From Oleispira sp963851095 (GTDB taxonomy: Bacteria; Pseudomonadota; Gammaproteobacteria; Pseudomonadales; Oceanobacteraceae): DNA of 64,000 nt. Below are positions 50,829 through 58,626 of this stretch, piece after piece. Every line of letters starts with the position of its first letter. Position 1 is the stretch's first letter. The stretch is taken from the NCBI GenBank assembly GCA_963851095.1, contig CAWKOX010000008.1:1-64000 (forward strand). Reading direction: 5' to 3'. The position numbers and the translations under genes were made by a program. Below the pieces are notes generated by a model. The model had not been told where the DNA came from. It saw nothing but the letters and a program-made list of their open reading frames with translations, and searched no databases.

Positions 50829-51595
50829 TGATCCATAATAAAACCATTCTTATTGCCGGAGCCTCTTCCGGCATTGGTCGCCAGGTGGCTTTATTACTGA
50901 GCCATCACAATAATCGAATTATTATCAGTGCTCGTAGAAGTGCTGAATTAGAACATCTCAGTCATGAAATAACCGACAACGGCTCACAAGCACTGGTGGT
51001 TGTATGTGATGCACTGCTCCCTAAAGAAGCTGAGAGGTGCATTCAGCAATCGATCGATCAATTTTCTAGCATTGATATTGCGCTATTAAATATTGGCGAT
51101 GGTCCAGCCTTTAATATGAGCAATACCACGGTCGCTGCCATTCAGCAAAATACCCAGCTCAACTACGGCACGCAAGTAAACTTTCTCGTGCCACTCATCG
51201 CTCATATGAAGCAGCAAGGCTTTGGCTTAATCGCCCATACCAACTCATTGGCGGGATTTTTAGGCTTGCCGATGCAAGGGCCTTATTCTGCGGCAAAAGC
51301 CGCTGGACGTGTTCTAATGGACACCTGCCGCATTGAATTAAAACCCTTTGGCCTTAAATTTGTGTCGGTCTACCCTGGATTTGTTGCAACCGATCGAGTT
51401 CAACAAGATGGAATTCCTTCGCCATTTGAAATCAGTGAAGCTGCCGCTGCTAAACACATTATTTATGCCATTGAAAAAGAAAAATCCGACTACGCTTTTC
51501 CATTTATGACAGCCAGTTTGGTGAAGCTAGCACGCATTTTACCAAAAGCCCTCACCGCTAGAATATTGGTTAAACTGATACCACAAGATTATTAA
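50828..51595 (+). CDS. SDR family NAD(P)-dependent oxidoreductase
   Basis: 255 residues. Rossmann motif AGASSGIGRQ (residues 10-19), LNIGDGP in place of NAG, the Ser in TNSLAGFLG and YSAAK near 157. PGFVATDRV follows. A hydrophobic C-terminal part (AFPFMTASLVKLARILPKALTARI) resembles the SDR at 19165. It is the last gene of the PLP enzyme/DUF819 operon and may oxidise or reduce the hydroxy-acid made or carried there. A strong hairpin follows. Confidence 0.85.
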   Translation: MIHNKTILIAGASSGIGRQVALLLSHHNNRIIISARRSAELEHLSHEITDNGSQALVVVCDALLPKEAERCIQQSIDQFSSIDIALLNIGDGPAFNMSNTTVAAIQQNTQLNYGTQVNFLVPLIAHMKQQGFGLIAHTNSLAGFLGLPMQGPYSAAKAAGRVLMDTCRIELKPFGLKFVSVYPGFVATDRVQQDGIPSPFEISEAAAAKHIIYAIEKEKSDYAFPFMTASLVKLARILPKALTARILVKLIPQDY

Positions 51596-51621
51596 TAATA
51601 TTCTAAAATACAGGCATAAAA

Positions 51622-51651
51622 AAACCGCAAACGATTAATCGATTGCGGTTT
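51622..51651. terminator. Bidirectional hairpin terminator
   Basis: AAACCGCAA and TTGCGGTTT form a 9-bp stem. The interior contains the palindrome CGATTAATCG. A/T-rich flanks on both sides serve the SDR (plus) and thiolase (minus) genes. Confidence 0.85.
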
Positions 51652-51683
51652 CTCGGCTGCTTACTAACGTTTAGTAAACAAGA

Positions 51684-51725
51684 CTATTTAGCTTCTTCTA
51701 TTTAGCTTCATCTATTTAGCTTCTA
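51684..51725. repeat. 14-bp tandem triplication at the thiolase 3' end, includes the stop codon
   Basis: CTATTTAGCTTCTT (51684-51697), CTATTTAGCTTCAT (51698-51711) and CTATTTAGCTTCTA (51712-51725). The last unit begins with the stop codon (51712-51714) and encodes the final codons, so the Glu-Ala-Lys-stop end of the thiolase is present three times in exact 14-bp register. Confidence 0.9.
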
Positions 51726-52998
51726 AGATGGCCACAACACCTTGGCCACCAGCCGCACAGATAGAGATTAGACCACGGCCTTCACCTTTCTCTTCTAGCA
51801 TTTTAGCCAGGGTAGAAACCAAACGACCACCCGTTGCAGCAAATGGGTGACCTGTTGCAATAGAAGAACCATTAACGTTCAACTTGCTGCGATCGATAGA
51901 GCCCATCGCGGCATCACGGCCTAATTTTTCTTTACAGAAAGTTTCGTCTTCCCACGCTTTCAAGGTTGAAGCAACAACACCTGCAAACGCTTCGTGAATT
52001 TCGTAGAAGTCAAAATCCTGCAAGGTTAGATCAGCACGCTTCAACATATTAGAAACAGCATAAGCAGGTGCCATTAATAGACCTTCAGCATCTTTACCCA
52101 CAAAATCAACGGCTGCTGTTTCGTAGAAAGAAAGATAAGCACGTACTGGCAAGTTGTTTTCTTTTGCCCACTCTTCAGACGCTAATAAAACACAAGAAGC
52201 ACCATCAGTTAGTGCCGAAGAGTTAGCCGCGGTTAATGTGCCATTGCCTGATTTCTTATCAAAAGCTGGCTTCAACGTCGCCATTTTGTCTAGATTAGGT
52301 ACACGTGCAAGATTGTCTTTTTCTAAACCTTGGAAAGGCGTTACCAAATCATCAAAAAAGCCACGCTCGTAAGCGGCTAATAAATTGGTATGGCTGTTAA
52401 AGGCAATTTGATCTTGCTCTTCGCGAGTAATGCCCCATTTTTTAACCGTAATTTCTTGGTGCTCACCCATCGACATATTCGTGCGTGGCTCACCATTACG
52501 TGGTGTTAGCGGTGCTAAATGCTTAGGACGAATCTTAGAAAGCAACTTCAGACGCTGGCCAGTTGTTTTTGCGCGGTTAACATCTAATAGAATTTTACGT
52601 AAACCTTCAGAAACACCAATCGGCGCATCAGAAGTTGTATCAGAACCACCCGCAATACCACAATCGATATGGCCAAGAGCGATTTTGTTAGCAACTTGCA
52701 TACAGGCTTGTAAGCCAGTACCACACGCTTGCTGAATATCAGTCGCGGGTGTCATTGGATTTAATGCCGTACTCAATACACATTCACGTGCCAGGTTAAA
52801 GTCACGGCTGTGTTTAATAACGGAACCGGCAACAACTTCACCAATTTTTTTACCTTGCAGGTCATAACGGTTGATCAAACCATTCAAGGCGGCCGTTAGC
52901 ATGTCTTGGTTAGATGCATAAGAATAGGTGGTATTAGAACGTGCGAAAGGAATACGGTTACCGCCAATAATGGCTACGCGACGAATTTTCTGTGTCAT
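51712..52998 (-). CDS. Acetyl-CoA C-acyltransferase (thiolase), FadI-like
   Basis: 428 residues. Active-site Cys in QQACGTGLQACMQVANKIA (about residue 93), GGSDTTSD, NGSSIATGHPFAATGGRL with the catalytic His, and the C-terminal CAAGGQGVVAIL with the second Cys. Thiolases cleave 3-ketoacyl-CoA or condense acetyl-CoA units. The FadI-like form is frequent in marine gammaproteobacteria and often acts with a high-molecular-weight FabG; that gene is divergent here, 373 bp away. FadI itself is usually paired with FadJ, which is absent. The 3' end is triplicated (14-bp repeats). Confidence 0.9.
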   Translation of the reverse strand: MTQKIRRVAIIGGNRIPFARSNTTYSYASNQDMLTAALNGLINRYDLQGKKIGEVVAGSVIKHSRDFNLARECVLSTALNPMTPATDIQQACGTGLQACMQVANKIALGHIDCGIAGGSDTTSDAPIGVSEGLRKILLDVNRAKTTGQRLKLLSKIRPKHLAPLTPRNGEPRTNMSMGEHQEITVKKWGITREEQDQIAFNSHTNLLAAYERGFFDDLVTPFQGLEKDNLARVPNLDKMATLKPAFDKKSGNGTLTAANSSALTDGASCVLLASEEWAKENNLPVRAYLSFYETAAVDFVGKDAEGLLMAPAYAVSNMLKRADLTLQDFDFYEIHEAFAGVVASTLKAWEDETFCKEKLGRDAAMGSIDRSKLNVNGSSIATGHPFAATGGRLVSTLAKMLEEKGEGRGLISICAAGGQGVVAILEAK

Positions 52999-53371
52999 GT
53001 TTTGTTCCTATTAAAATTAGGGCTAGTAAATTAAGGCTATCTAAATGCTAATACTTTGTTAACAACAATTAGCGGCTATATAACGACTACAATAATGGGC
53101 ATCGACCTGAGTGTATAGGCCTCAACACCATGAAAAAAACTTTAGAACTTGAGTCTACCTGTTAGCCAGCGTCTCGCATTGGCTGAAGCGACGCATTAAG
53201 CATTCAAGCGGTCAATTAAATATTGTAGGATAGCTGCTCTAATCTGTTTAACTTGGTAGTCATGTATTCAGCGTTTTTTGCTCGATACGGTTTAATGTCT
53301 ACCAGACTCACACATTAGTGAGTACACACAAACCCTATACATCAAATATTTAAAGAGTGGGAAGCGATATC
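52999..53371. other. Divergent intergenic region between the thiolase and FabG-like genes
   Basis: About 370 bp without a convincing gene. A tiny ATG frame (MKKTLELESTC) near 53130 is too short to support. No strong dyad is visible apart from general AT-rich stretches. It must hold the promoters of both divergent genes. Confidence 0.5.
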
Positions 53372-54790
53372 ATGGGAAATTTTTACGAAACTATGCTGAA
53401 TTCTGGCATGGGCCGAAAAGTATTAGGTAGTGTTGGCTTACCAACACCAATCGAACTCAATCGTTATAGCGCGAGCCAAGCTACCTTTTTAGAAGGTAAT
53501 GTTTTAGTCGGCACAGCAAAAAACGGCGAATTAATTTCTGACATCGTGCGTAATTTAGGCGACTCTGATGCAAAAATTTTCTTCCCATCCGCAGCACTAA
53601 CCGCTAGTGAAATCGTTAAAGCAGGTAGTGATCACTCTGTAAAAGTGACTCAAGTTGAATGTGCTAAAGGCATGAAAGAAAAATTCAACGTCGTTATCTT
53701 TGATGCTTCTGGTATTGAAGATGGCGAAGGCTTAACACAGCTATATACTTTCTTTAACCCTATCATGCGCAGCCTAACGTCTAATGCTCGCGTTATCGTA
53801 TTGGGTCGCCCGCACATGAAAGCCGCCAATGGCGAAAAAGCAGCTGCAATGCGTGCGTTAGAAGGTTTTACACGTTCTGTTTCTAAAGAGATCGGTAAAA
53901 AGAGTTCTACTTCTCAGGTTGCTTACATTGAAGAAGGCGCAGAGAAGCAAATGGATTCTACTATCCGTTTCTTAGCATCGGCTAAATCGGCTTATGTTGC
54001 TGGCCAGGTTATTCACGTGCGTAAGAGTGAAGAAGTTCAATACCCAGATTGGCATAAGCCATTAGCCGGTAAAGTGGCACTTGTGACCGGTGCTTCTCGT
54101 GGTATTGGTGAGTCGATCGCTCGTACACTTTCTCGTGATGGCGCGACCGTACTAGGGTTAGACATTCCACCAGCAGAAGCTGACTTGAACAAAGTTATGT
54201 CTGAAATTGGCGGTGAATTGTTACTGGCTGATATTTCTTCTAAAGAAGCGCCTGCTCAAATTGCCGCTAAATTAAAAGAAATGGGCGGAGCAGACATTGT
54301 TGTTCATAACGCCGGTATCACTCGTGATAAAACTCTAGCCAACATGCCGCAGCACTGGTGGGATATGACCATTGCGATCAACTTATCTGCCGAAGAGCAT
54401 ATCAATAACGAGTTGTTTGCAACCAATTCCATCAATTCTGGTGCGAGCATTATTTGCGTATCGTCTATGAACGGTATTGCCGGTCAAATGGGCCAGACTA
54501 ACTACGCAGCGTCTAAAGCGGGCGTTATCGGCTATGTTCAGTACATGGCTGATGAGTTAGCAGAAAAGAACATCACCATTAACGCGGTAGCTCCTGGTTT
54601 CATCGAAACTGCGATGACCGATGCGATTCCGTTCATGACCCGTGAAGTTGGCCGTCGTTTAAACTCGCTATCTCAAGGCGGCAAGCCTGTTGATGTAGCG
54701 GAAACAATTGCTTTCTTTGCGAATCCAGCATCAAGCGGCGTGACCGGTAATGTTGTGCGTGTTTGTGGGCAGTCATTAGTCGGGGCTTAA
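53372..54790 (+). CDS. 3-oxoacyl-ACP reductase, high-molecular-weight FabG type
   Basis: About 472 residues from the ATG at 53372 (GGAAG 8 nt upstream); an in-frame GTG at 53357 is less likely. An N-terminal region (about 1-225) of the FabG4 type resembles a degenerate flavodoxin-like Rossmann domain; the second half is a true SDR: KVALVTGASRGIGESIARTL, HNAGITRDKTLANM, VSSMNGIAGQMGQTNYAASKAGV (Ser-Tyr-Lys) and APGFIETAMTDAIP. FabG4-type enzymes reduce 3-ketoacyl-CoA or -ACP. It is divergent from the thiolase, its likely partner in short-chain acyl-CoA turnover. 12-bp repeats and a strong terminator follow. Confidence 0.88.
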   Translation: MGNFYETMLNSGMGRKVLGSVGLPTPIELNRYSASQATFLEGNVLVGTAKNGELISDIVRNLGDSDAKIFFPSAALTASEIVKAGSDHSVKVTQVECAKGMKEKFNVVIFDASGIEDGEGLTQLYTFFNPIMRSLTSNARVIVLGRPHMKAANGEKAAAMRALEGFTRSVSKEIGKKSSTSQVAYIEEGAEKQMDSTIRFLASAKSAYVAGQVIHVRKSEEVQYPDWHKPLAGKVALVTGASRGIGESIARTLSRDGATVLGLDIPPAEADLNKVMSEIGGELLLADISSKEAPAQIAAKLKEMGGADIVVHNAGITRDKTLANMPQHWWDMTIAINLSAEEHINNELFATNSINSGASIICVSSMNGIAGQMGQTNYAASKAGVIGYVQYMADELAEKNITINAVAPGFIETAMTDAIPFMTREVGRRLNSLSQGGKPVDVAETIAFFANPASSGVTGNVVRVCGQSLVGA

Positions 54791-54821
54791 TCACATTAAT
54801 AGGACTTAGGCACAGTAAAAA

Positions 54822-54868
54822 AGTGCTATTAAAGGTTCTACTAAAAGTGCGGTTAAAAGTACAATAAA
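54822..54868. repeat. 12-bp tandem repeat downstream of the FabG-like gene
   Basis: Four units ending in AAA: AGTGCTATTAAA, GGTTCTACTAAA, AGTGCGGTTAAA and AGTACAATAAA (54822-54833, 54834-54845, 54846-54857, 54858-54868). They lie between the stop codon and the terminator hairpin. Confidence 0.65.
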
Positions 54869-54869
54869 A

Positions 54870-54901
54870 GGCTCAATGGATAACTCCATTGGGCCTTTTT
54901 T
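54870..54901 (+). terminator. Rho-independent terminator of the FabG-like gene
   Basis: GGCTCAATGGA pairs with TCCATTGGGCC (11 bp, one G-T wobble) around TAAC and is followed directly by six T's. Confidence 0.92.
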
Positions 54902-54983
54902 ATGCATTCTTCGTAATTCCAGCAAGCGATGAAATCTGAACTAGACTGTAAGGTAACTTAAACAATGTATTCAGAGTTTTGGT

Positions 54984-55937
54984 ATGAACCCGAGCACCTC
55001 AAAATTGTATTTTTCCGTCCCACTAGCTTTTTTACTGCTTACTCTAAGCGCTTTAAGTTATAGCCAAACACTGCGAGTCGGCACCACATTATGGCCGGGC
55101 TACGAGCCGCTATATTTAGCCGAAGAGATTAATGCTTATAAGAGCGATATTCGACTGATAAATTACCCTTCGACCAGCGAAGTACTGCGCGCATTCAAAA
55201 ATCATACTTTGGAAGCCGCAGCGCTTACCCTCGATGAAGTTATTCTATTATCTGAGTCAGGTACTGCTATCGATATTATACTGATTTTGGATATATCAGA
55301 AGGAGCCGATGTTATTATGGGCCGCCCTGAATTGGTTAATATGCAGGGATTGATCGGGGCTAAAGTTGCTGTAGAAAGTACTGCTGTGGGTGCATATACA
55401 TTAAGTCGGGCACTTGAAATGCACAATATTGATATTCAAGATATCTCTCTCGTGAACGCAGTACTAAGCAGTCACAAGGAATCCTATACAAAAAAATTGG
55501 CTGATGCCGTCGTCACATTTGAACCGGTTAGAACACAATTATTGAATCTGGGGGCCATTGAACTGTTTAGCTCAAAAGAAATTCCCGGCGAAATTCTAGA
55601 TGTATTAGTCGTTCATAAAAATACTATCAATACTCACAAAGAGCAGCTCTATGACATTGCGAAAGGCTGGTTTAAAGGACTTCAGCAGATAAAAAAATAT
55701 CCAAATGCATCTTATAGATTCATCGCATCTCGCTTAAAGCTAACCGAAAAAGAAGTGAAAGACAGCTATTTGGGGCTATCCCTTCCCTCTTTAAATGAGA
55801 ACAAAAAGCTAATGTTAGGCAGCCCTGCTCCACTCAGCCTAACATTAGATCGTTTAACGCAACATATGATTGATACTAACCTTCTAGATTCAGGTGATAC
55901 AAAAAAAACCACCATTAATACTATGTTTTTACCTTAG
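54984..55937 (+). CDS. NMT1/SsuA-like periplasmic substrate-binding protein
   Basis: 317 residues with a signal peptide (LYFSVPLAFLLLTLSALSYS). Periplasmic binding fold: LRVGTTLWPGYEPLYLAEEIN, AAALTLDEVILLSESGT, IDIILILDISEGADVIMG, KVAVESTAVGAYTLSRALE, and DAVVTFEPVRTQLLNLGA. Homologues bind nitrate, taurine, thiamine precursors or similar ligands. No ABC permease or ATPase is adjacent; the next gene, 7 bp away, is a membrane GGDEF protein. It may therefore be a ligand sensor for that enzyme rather than for transport. Confidence 0.85.
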   Translation: MNPSTSKLYFSVPLAFLLLTLSALSYSQTLRVGTTLWPGYEPLYLAEEINAYKSDIRLINYPSTSEVLRAFKNHTLEAAALTLDEVILLSESGTAIDIILILDISEGADVIMGRPELVNMQGLIGAKVAVESTAVGAYTLSRALEMHNIDIQDISLVNAVLSSHKESYTKKLADAVVTFEPVRTQLLNLGAIELFSSKEIPGEILDVLVVHKNTINTHKEQLYDIAKGWFKGLQQIKKYPNASYRFIASRLKLTEKEVKDSYLGLSLPSLNENKKLMLGSPAPLSLTLDRLTQHMIDTNLLDSGDTKKTTINTMFLP

Positions 55938-55944
55938 AACGCCC

Positions 55945-57681
55945 ATGCCTCTAAGAATATTAATTCCGCTACTGCTGCTCGTATTTTCACTATTGGTTAC
56001 CTCAATAGGGTACATCGCTATCCGTGCTGATTTAACGGAGGCCATCGAGCGTCAGGCGTTAAACTACATGAATATTGAATTAAATAAATTTCAATCATTA
56101 TATGAACCGCTTTTAGCCAAAAAGGATTTAAAAGCGATTCTATCGCTACATGCCTCTAAAGCTTCTGAACTGGATAATACGGGGATGATTGTTGTGGCAG
56201 AAGACGGAATAGTAGCAGCCTCTAATAATCAACAAGATCTGCAACGTTCTTGGAAAAAAACCCGCCAACAGCTAGATCCATATTTGATTAATAAAACAAT
56301 TAATTCGAAGCAACGACATACAAAATTTTCTAACGATCGAGAAAAGCTAAATGGATATATTGATCTTTGTGTAAGAGATTTATCAAAAGGGCTTAGAGCC
56401 TATTCATGCGGTTTTTTATACTATCAACTTGATGTCGAGTCGAGACAAAGCAGCGCTCGAACTTGGCTCATCAAACAGTCTTTATATATTGCGGTTGGTA
56501 CTGGCATCGCAGCGTTTATTTTATTACTCATCATTCATTTTAGAATTACCGACAGAGTTTTAAAAGTCCAAACCGTATTAGACAAATGGTCAAACGGTGA
56601 TCGAGATGTAAAAATTGAACTTAAAGGCAATGACGAGCTTAATCATATTGCGACTATGATTAACCATTTAGTAAGCCGATTTTCTGAAGATGAAAAAGCA
56701 TTAATTTTTAATAAACAAGTCAATGATGCCATCATTCAGAGTGCTAATTACAGCATCATTACGACCGATAAGAATGGTATAATTACCAGTTTTAATGCTA
56801 GCGCTGAAAAACTTTTAGGTTATTCCAAAGAAGAGCTGATTAATAAAGAATCTCCCGGAATCATCCACGATATTTCAGAGATTATTGCTCACAATAAAAA
56901 AATATCTGTTGAGTTAGGGAAAGAAGTTAAGATCGGATTTGAAACATTAACGGCTAAATCTCGAACAGGCGAAATTGACGAAAATAACTGGACCTACATT
57001 CATAAGGATGGCAGCCGCATTCCCGTACGTTTATCGGTCACCGCACTCTATGATCCTCAAGATAAAATTTATGGTTTCTTGGGTATTGCCCATGACATAT
57101 CAGAGCAATTAAAAACAGAAGAGCAACTTGAAAAGCTCGCCTACTTCGATCCTCTTACTAAGTTGCCAAACCGCATGCTATACAGCGACCGCTTAGAGCA
57201 AGCTATTGTATTTGCAAGTCGTAACAAATCTAAGTTTTCTGTGTTCTTTATTGATTTAGATAAGTTTAAATTTGTGAACGATAATTATGGCCATGAAGTG
57301 GGGGATAAATTATTAATTAAAGTGGCTAATATTCTCACGCGCTGCGTGCGCAAATCCGATACTGTTGCCCGGTTGGGAGGGGATGAATTCACAGTTATTT
57401 TACCTAATATAAATAGCCCTTATGATCGAAACTCTGTCAGTCTTATTGCTGAAAAAATCATCAATCAACTGAGCCAAGATTTCGTCATCGACGATCATTT
57501 AGTGCAGATAGGTGCAAGTATTGGCGTCGCCGTTTACCCAGAACATGGCACGAATGTCTCGAACTTAAACAAACATGCGGATATCGCCATGTATAAGGCT
57601 AAAGATCAAGGTCGTGGGCAGCATGCCTTTTACGATCCTCTTGCAGGTTACTCATTACCAGGAACAGACTTAAAAACATAA
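55945..57681 (+). CDS. Membrane-bound diguanylate cyclase with HAMP-like and PAS domains
   Basis: About 578 residues from the ATG at 55945. N-terminal helix (LRILIPLLLLVFSLLVTSIGYIAI), a periplasmic sensor loop, a second helix (IAVGTGIAAFILLLIIHF), a HAMP-like linker, a PAS domain (NYSIITTDKNGIITSFNASAEKLLGYSKEEL, about 285-400), then a GGDEF domain with ARLGGDEFTVILP and an intact I-site (RKSD five residues before it). No EAL domain. It makes c-di-GMP. It is cotranscribed with the substrate-binding protein 7 bp upstream, which could feed its periplasmic domain. Confidence 0.88.
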   Translation: MPLRILIPLLLLVFSLLVTSIGYIAIRADLTEAIERQALNYMNIELNKFQSLYEPLLAKKDLKAILSLHASKASELDNTGMIVVAEDGIVAASNNQQDLQRSWKKTRQQLDPYLINKTINSKQRHTKFSNDREKLNGYIDLCVRDLSKGLRAYSCGFLYYQLDVESRQSSARTWLIKQSLYIAVGTGIAAFILLLIIHFRITDRVLKVQTVLDKWSNGDRDVKIELKGNDELNHIATMINHLVSRFSEDEKALIFNKQVNDAIIQSANYSIITTDKNGIITSFNASAEKLLGYSKEELINKESPGIIHDISEIIAHNKKISVELGKEVKIGFETLTAKSRTGEIDENNWTYIHKDGSRIPVRLSVTALYDPQDKIYGFLGIAHDISEQLKTEEQLEKLAYFDPLTKLPNRMLYSDRLEQAIVFASRNKSKFSVFFIDLDKFKFVNDNYGHEVGDKLLIKVANILTRCVRKSDTVARLGGDEFTVILPNINSPYDRNSVSLIAEKIINQLSQDFVIDDHLVQIGASIGVAVYPEHGTNVSNLNKHADIAMYKAKDQGRGQHAFYDPLAGYSLPGTDLKT

Positions 57682-57743
57682 GTTATTTTTGCTATGATTG
57701 CCGCAATATTTTTCAACAGAGCTGCTGCAGCAAAATAACCCAC

Positions 57744-58559
57744 ATGGCTAAAAATAAGCGCGACATACCTAATTATCAACTCCCAATTATTGAAACGCAC
57801 TTTCACTTAGATTATCTAAAAGAAGGCTCAACGGAAGAAATTCTAGATAAAGCCCGTCAAATCGGTGTTGAGCGTTTTTTAACCATCGCGGTTTCTCCTG
57901 ATAATCTAGAAAAAGTCATTGCCTTAACCGAACAGCACGACGACGTATACGGCACCTTAGGCATTCATCCTCACGATGCCGAGCTCTATAACGATGAAGT
58001 CGAAGCCATTATTCGTAAAAATCTAGCACCCCAGAATCGTAGCCCTAAATTTAGAGCGGTCGGAGAAATAGGTTTGGATTATTTTTACGATAACGCCGAT
58101 CGCAAGATTCAGCGTGATGTATTTGAACGCCAGCTGCAAATTGCCGTTGATTATGAGCTACCCGTGGTGATTCATACCCGCGAAGCCGATGAAGACACTC
58201 AGGCAATTTTATCCAACTTTGCCCCCTTGATGAAAAACAAAGGCGTGATTCATAGCTTTACCTCGGGCATCGAACTCGCACGCTTCTGTGTGGGCCAAGG
58301 CTTCAATTTAGGCATCAATGGTATCGTAACCTTCAATAAGGCCGACAACGTTCGCGAGGTGGTTGCTGATACCCCAATAGAGCAGCTTCTATTAGAAACC
58401 GATGCGCCTTTCTTAACCCCAGTACCCTACCGCGGCAAAGAAAACGCCCCATGCTATTTACCCTTTATTGCAGAAAAAATAGCCGAAGTTAAAGGCATGA
58501 CAGTCGAAGACGTGTTAACCCAGTGCTATAAAAACTCGGTGAAAACCTTTTTTAGCTAA
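57744..58559 (+). CDS. TatD family metal-dependent hydrolase
   Basis: 271 residues. ETHFHLDYL (metal-binding His-His-Asp) at the N-terminus, LGIHPHDAELY, AVGEIGLDYFYDNADRKIQRDVFERQLQIA, VIHTREADEDTQAIL, VIHSFTSG, and LLLETDAPFLTPVPYRGKENAPCYLPFIAEKIAEVKG near the end are all in TatD order. TatD-like proteins are 3'-5' DNases or related hydrolases used in DNA repair. Cytosolic. Converges with the ExeM-like nuclease gene, with repeats between. Confidence 0.92.
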   Translation: MAKNKRDIPNYQLPIIETHFHLDYLKEGSTEEILDKARQIGVERFLTIAVSPDNLEKVIALTEQHDDVYGTLGIHPHDAELYNDEVEAIIRKNLAPQNRSPKFRAVGEIGLDYFYDNADRKIQRDVFERQLQIAVDYELPVVIHTREADEDTQAILSNFAPLMKNKGVIHSFTSGIELARFCVGQGFNLGINGIVTFNKADNVREVVADTPIEQLLLETDAPFLTPVPYRGKENAPCYLPFIAEKIAEVKGMTVEDVLTQCYKNSVKTFFS

Positions 58560-58574
58560 GTACTTATAGCCTTC

Positions 58575-58626
58575 ACTTAGAACCTTACTTAGAACCTAGC
58601 CCTTAAAATCTGGCCCTTAAAATCTA
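58575..58626. repeat. Composite 12-bp and 14-bp tandem repeats at the nuclease 3' end, includes the stop codon
   Basis: Two ACTTAGAACCTT/ACTTAGAACCTA units (12 bp; 58575-58598) are followed by two GCCCTTAAAATCTG/A units (14 bp; 58599-58612, 58613-58626). The last 14-bp unit holds the stop codon (58617-58619) and end of the ExeM-like gene. The gap between tatD and the nuclease consists almost entirely of these copies. Confidence 0.8.

Noticed and set aside
51684..51725. CRISPR-like array
   Set aside because: Repeat units are 14 bp, adjacent and without spacers, and no cas genes are present. The same holds for the other 3'-end repeats and for the 23032-23106 array.
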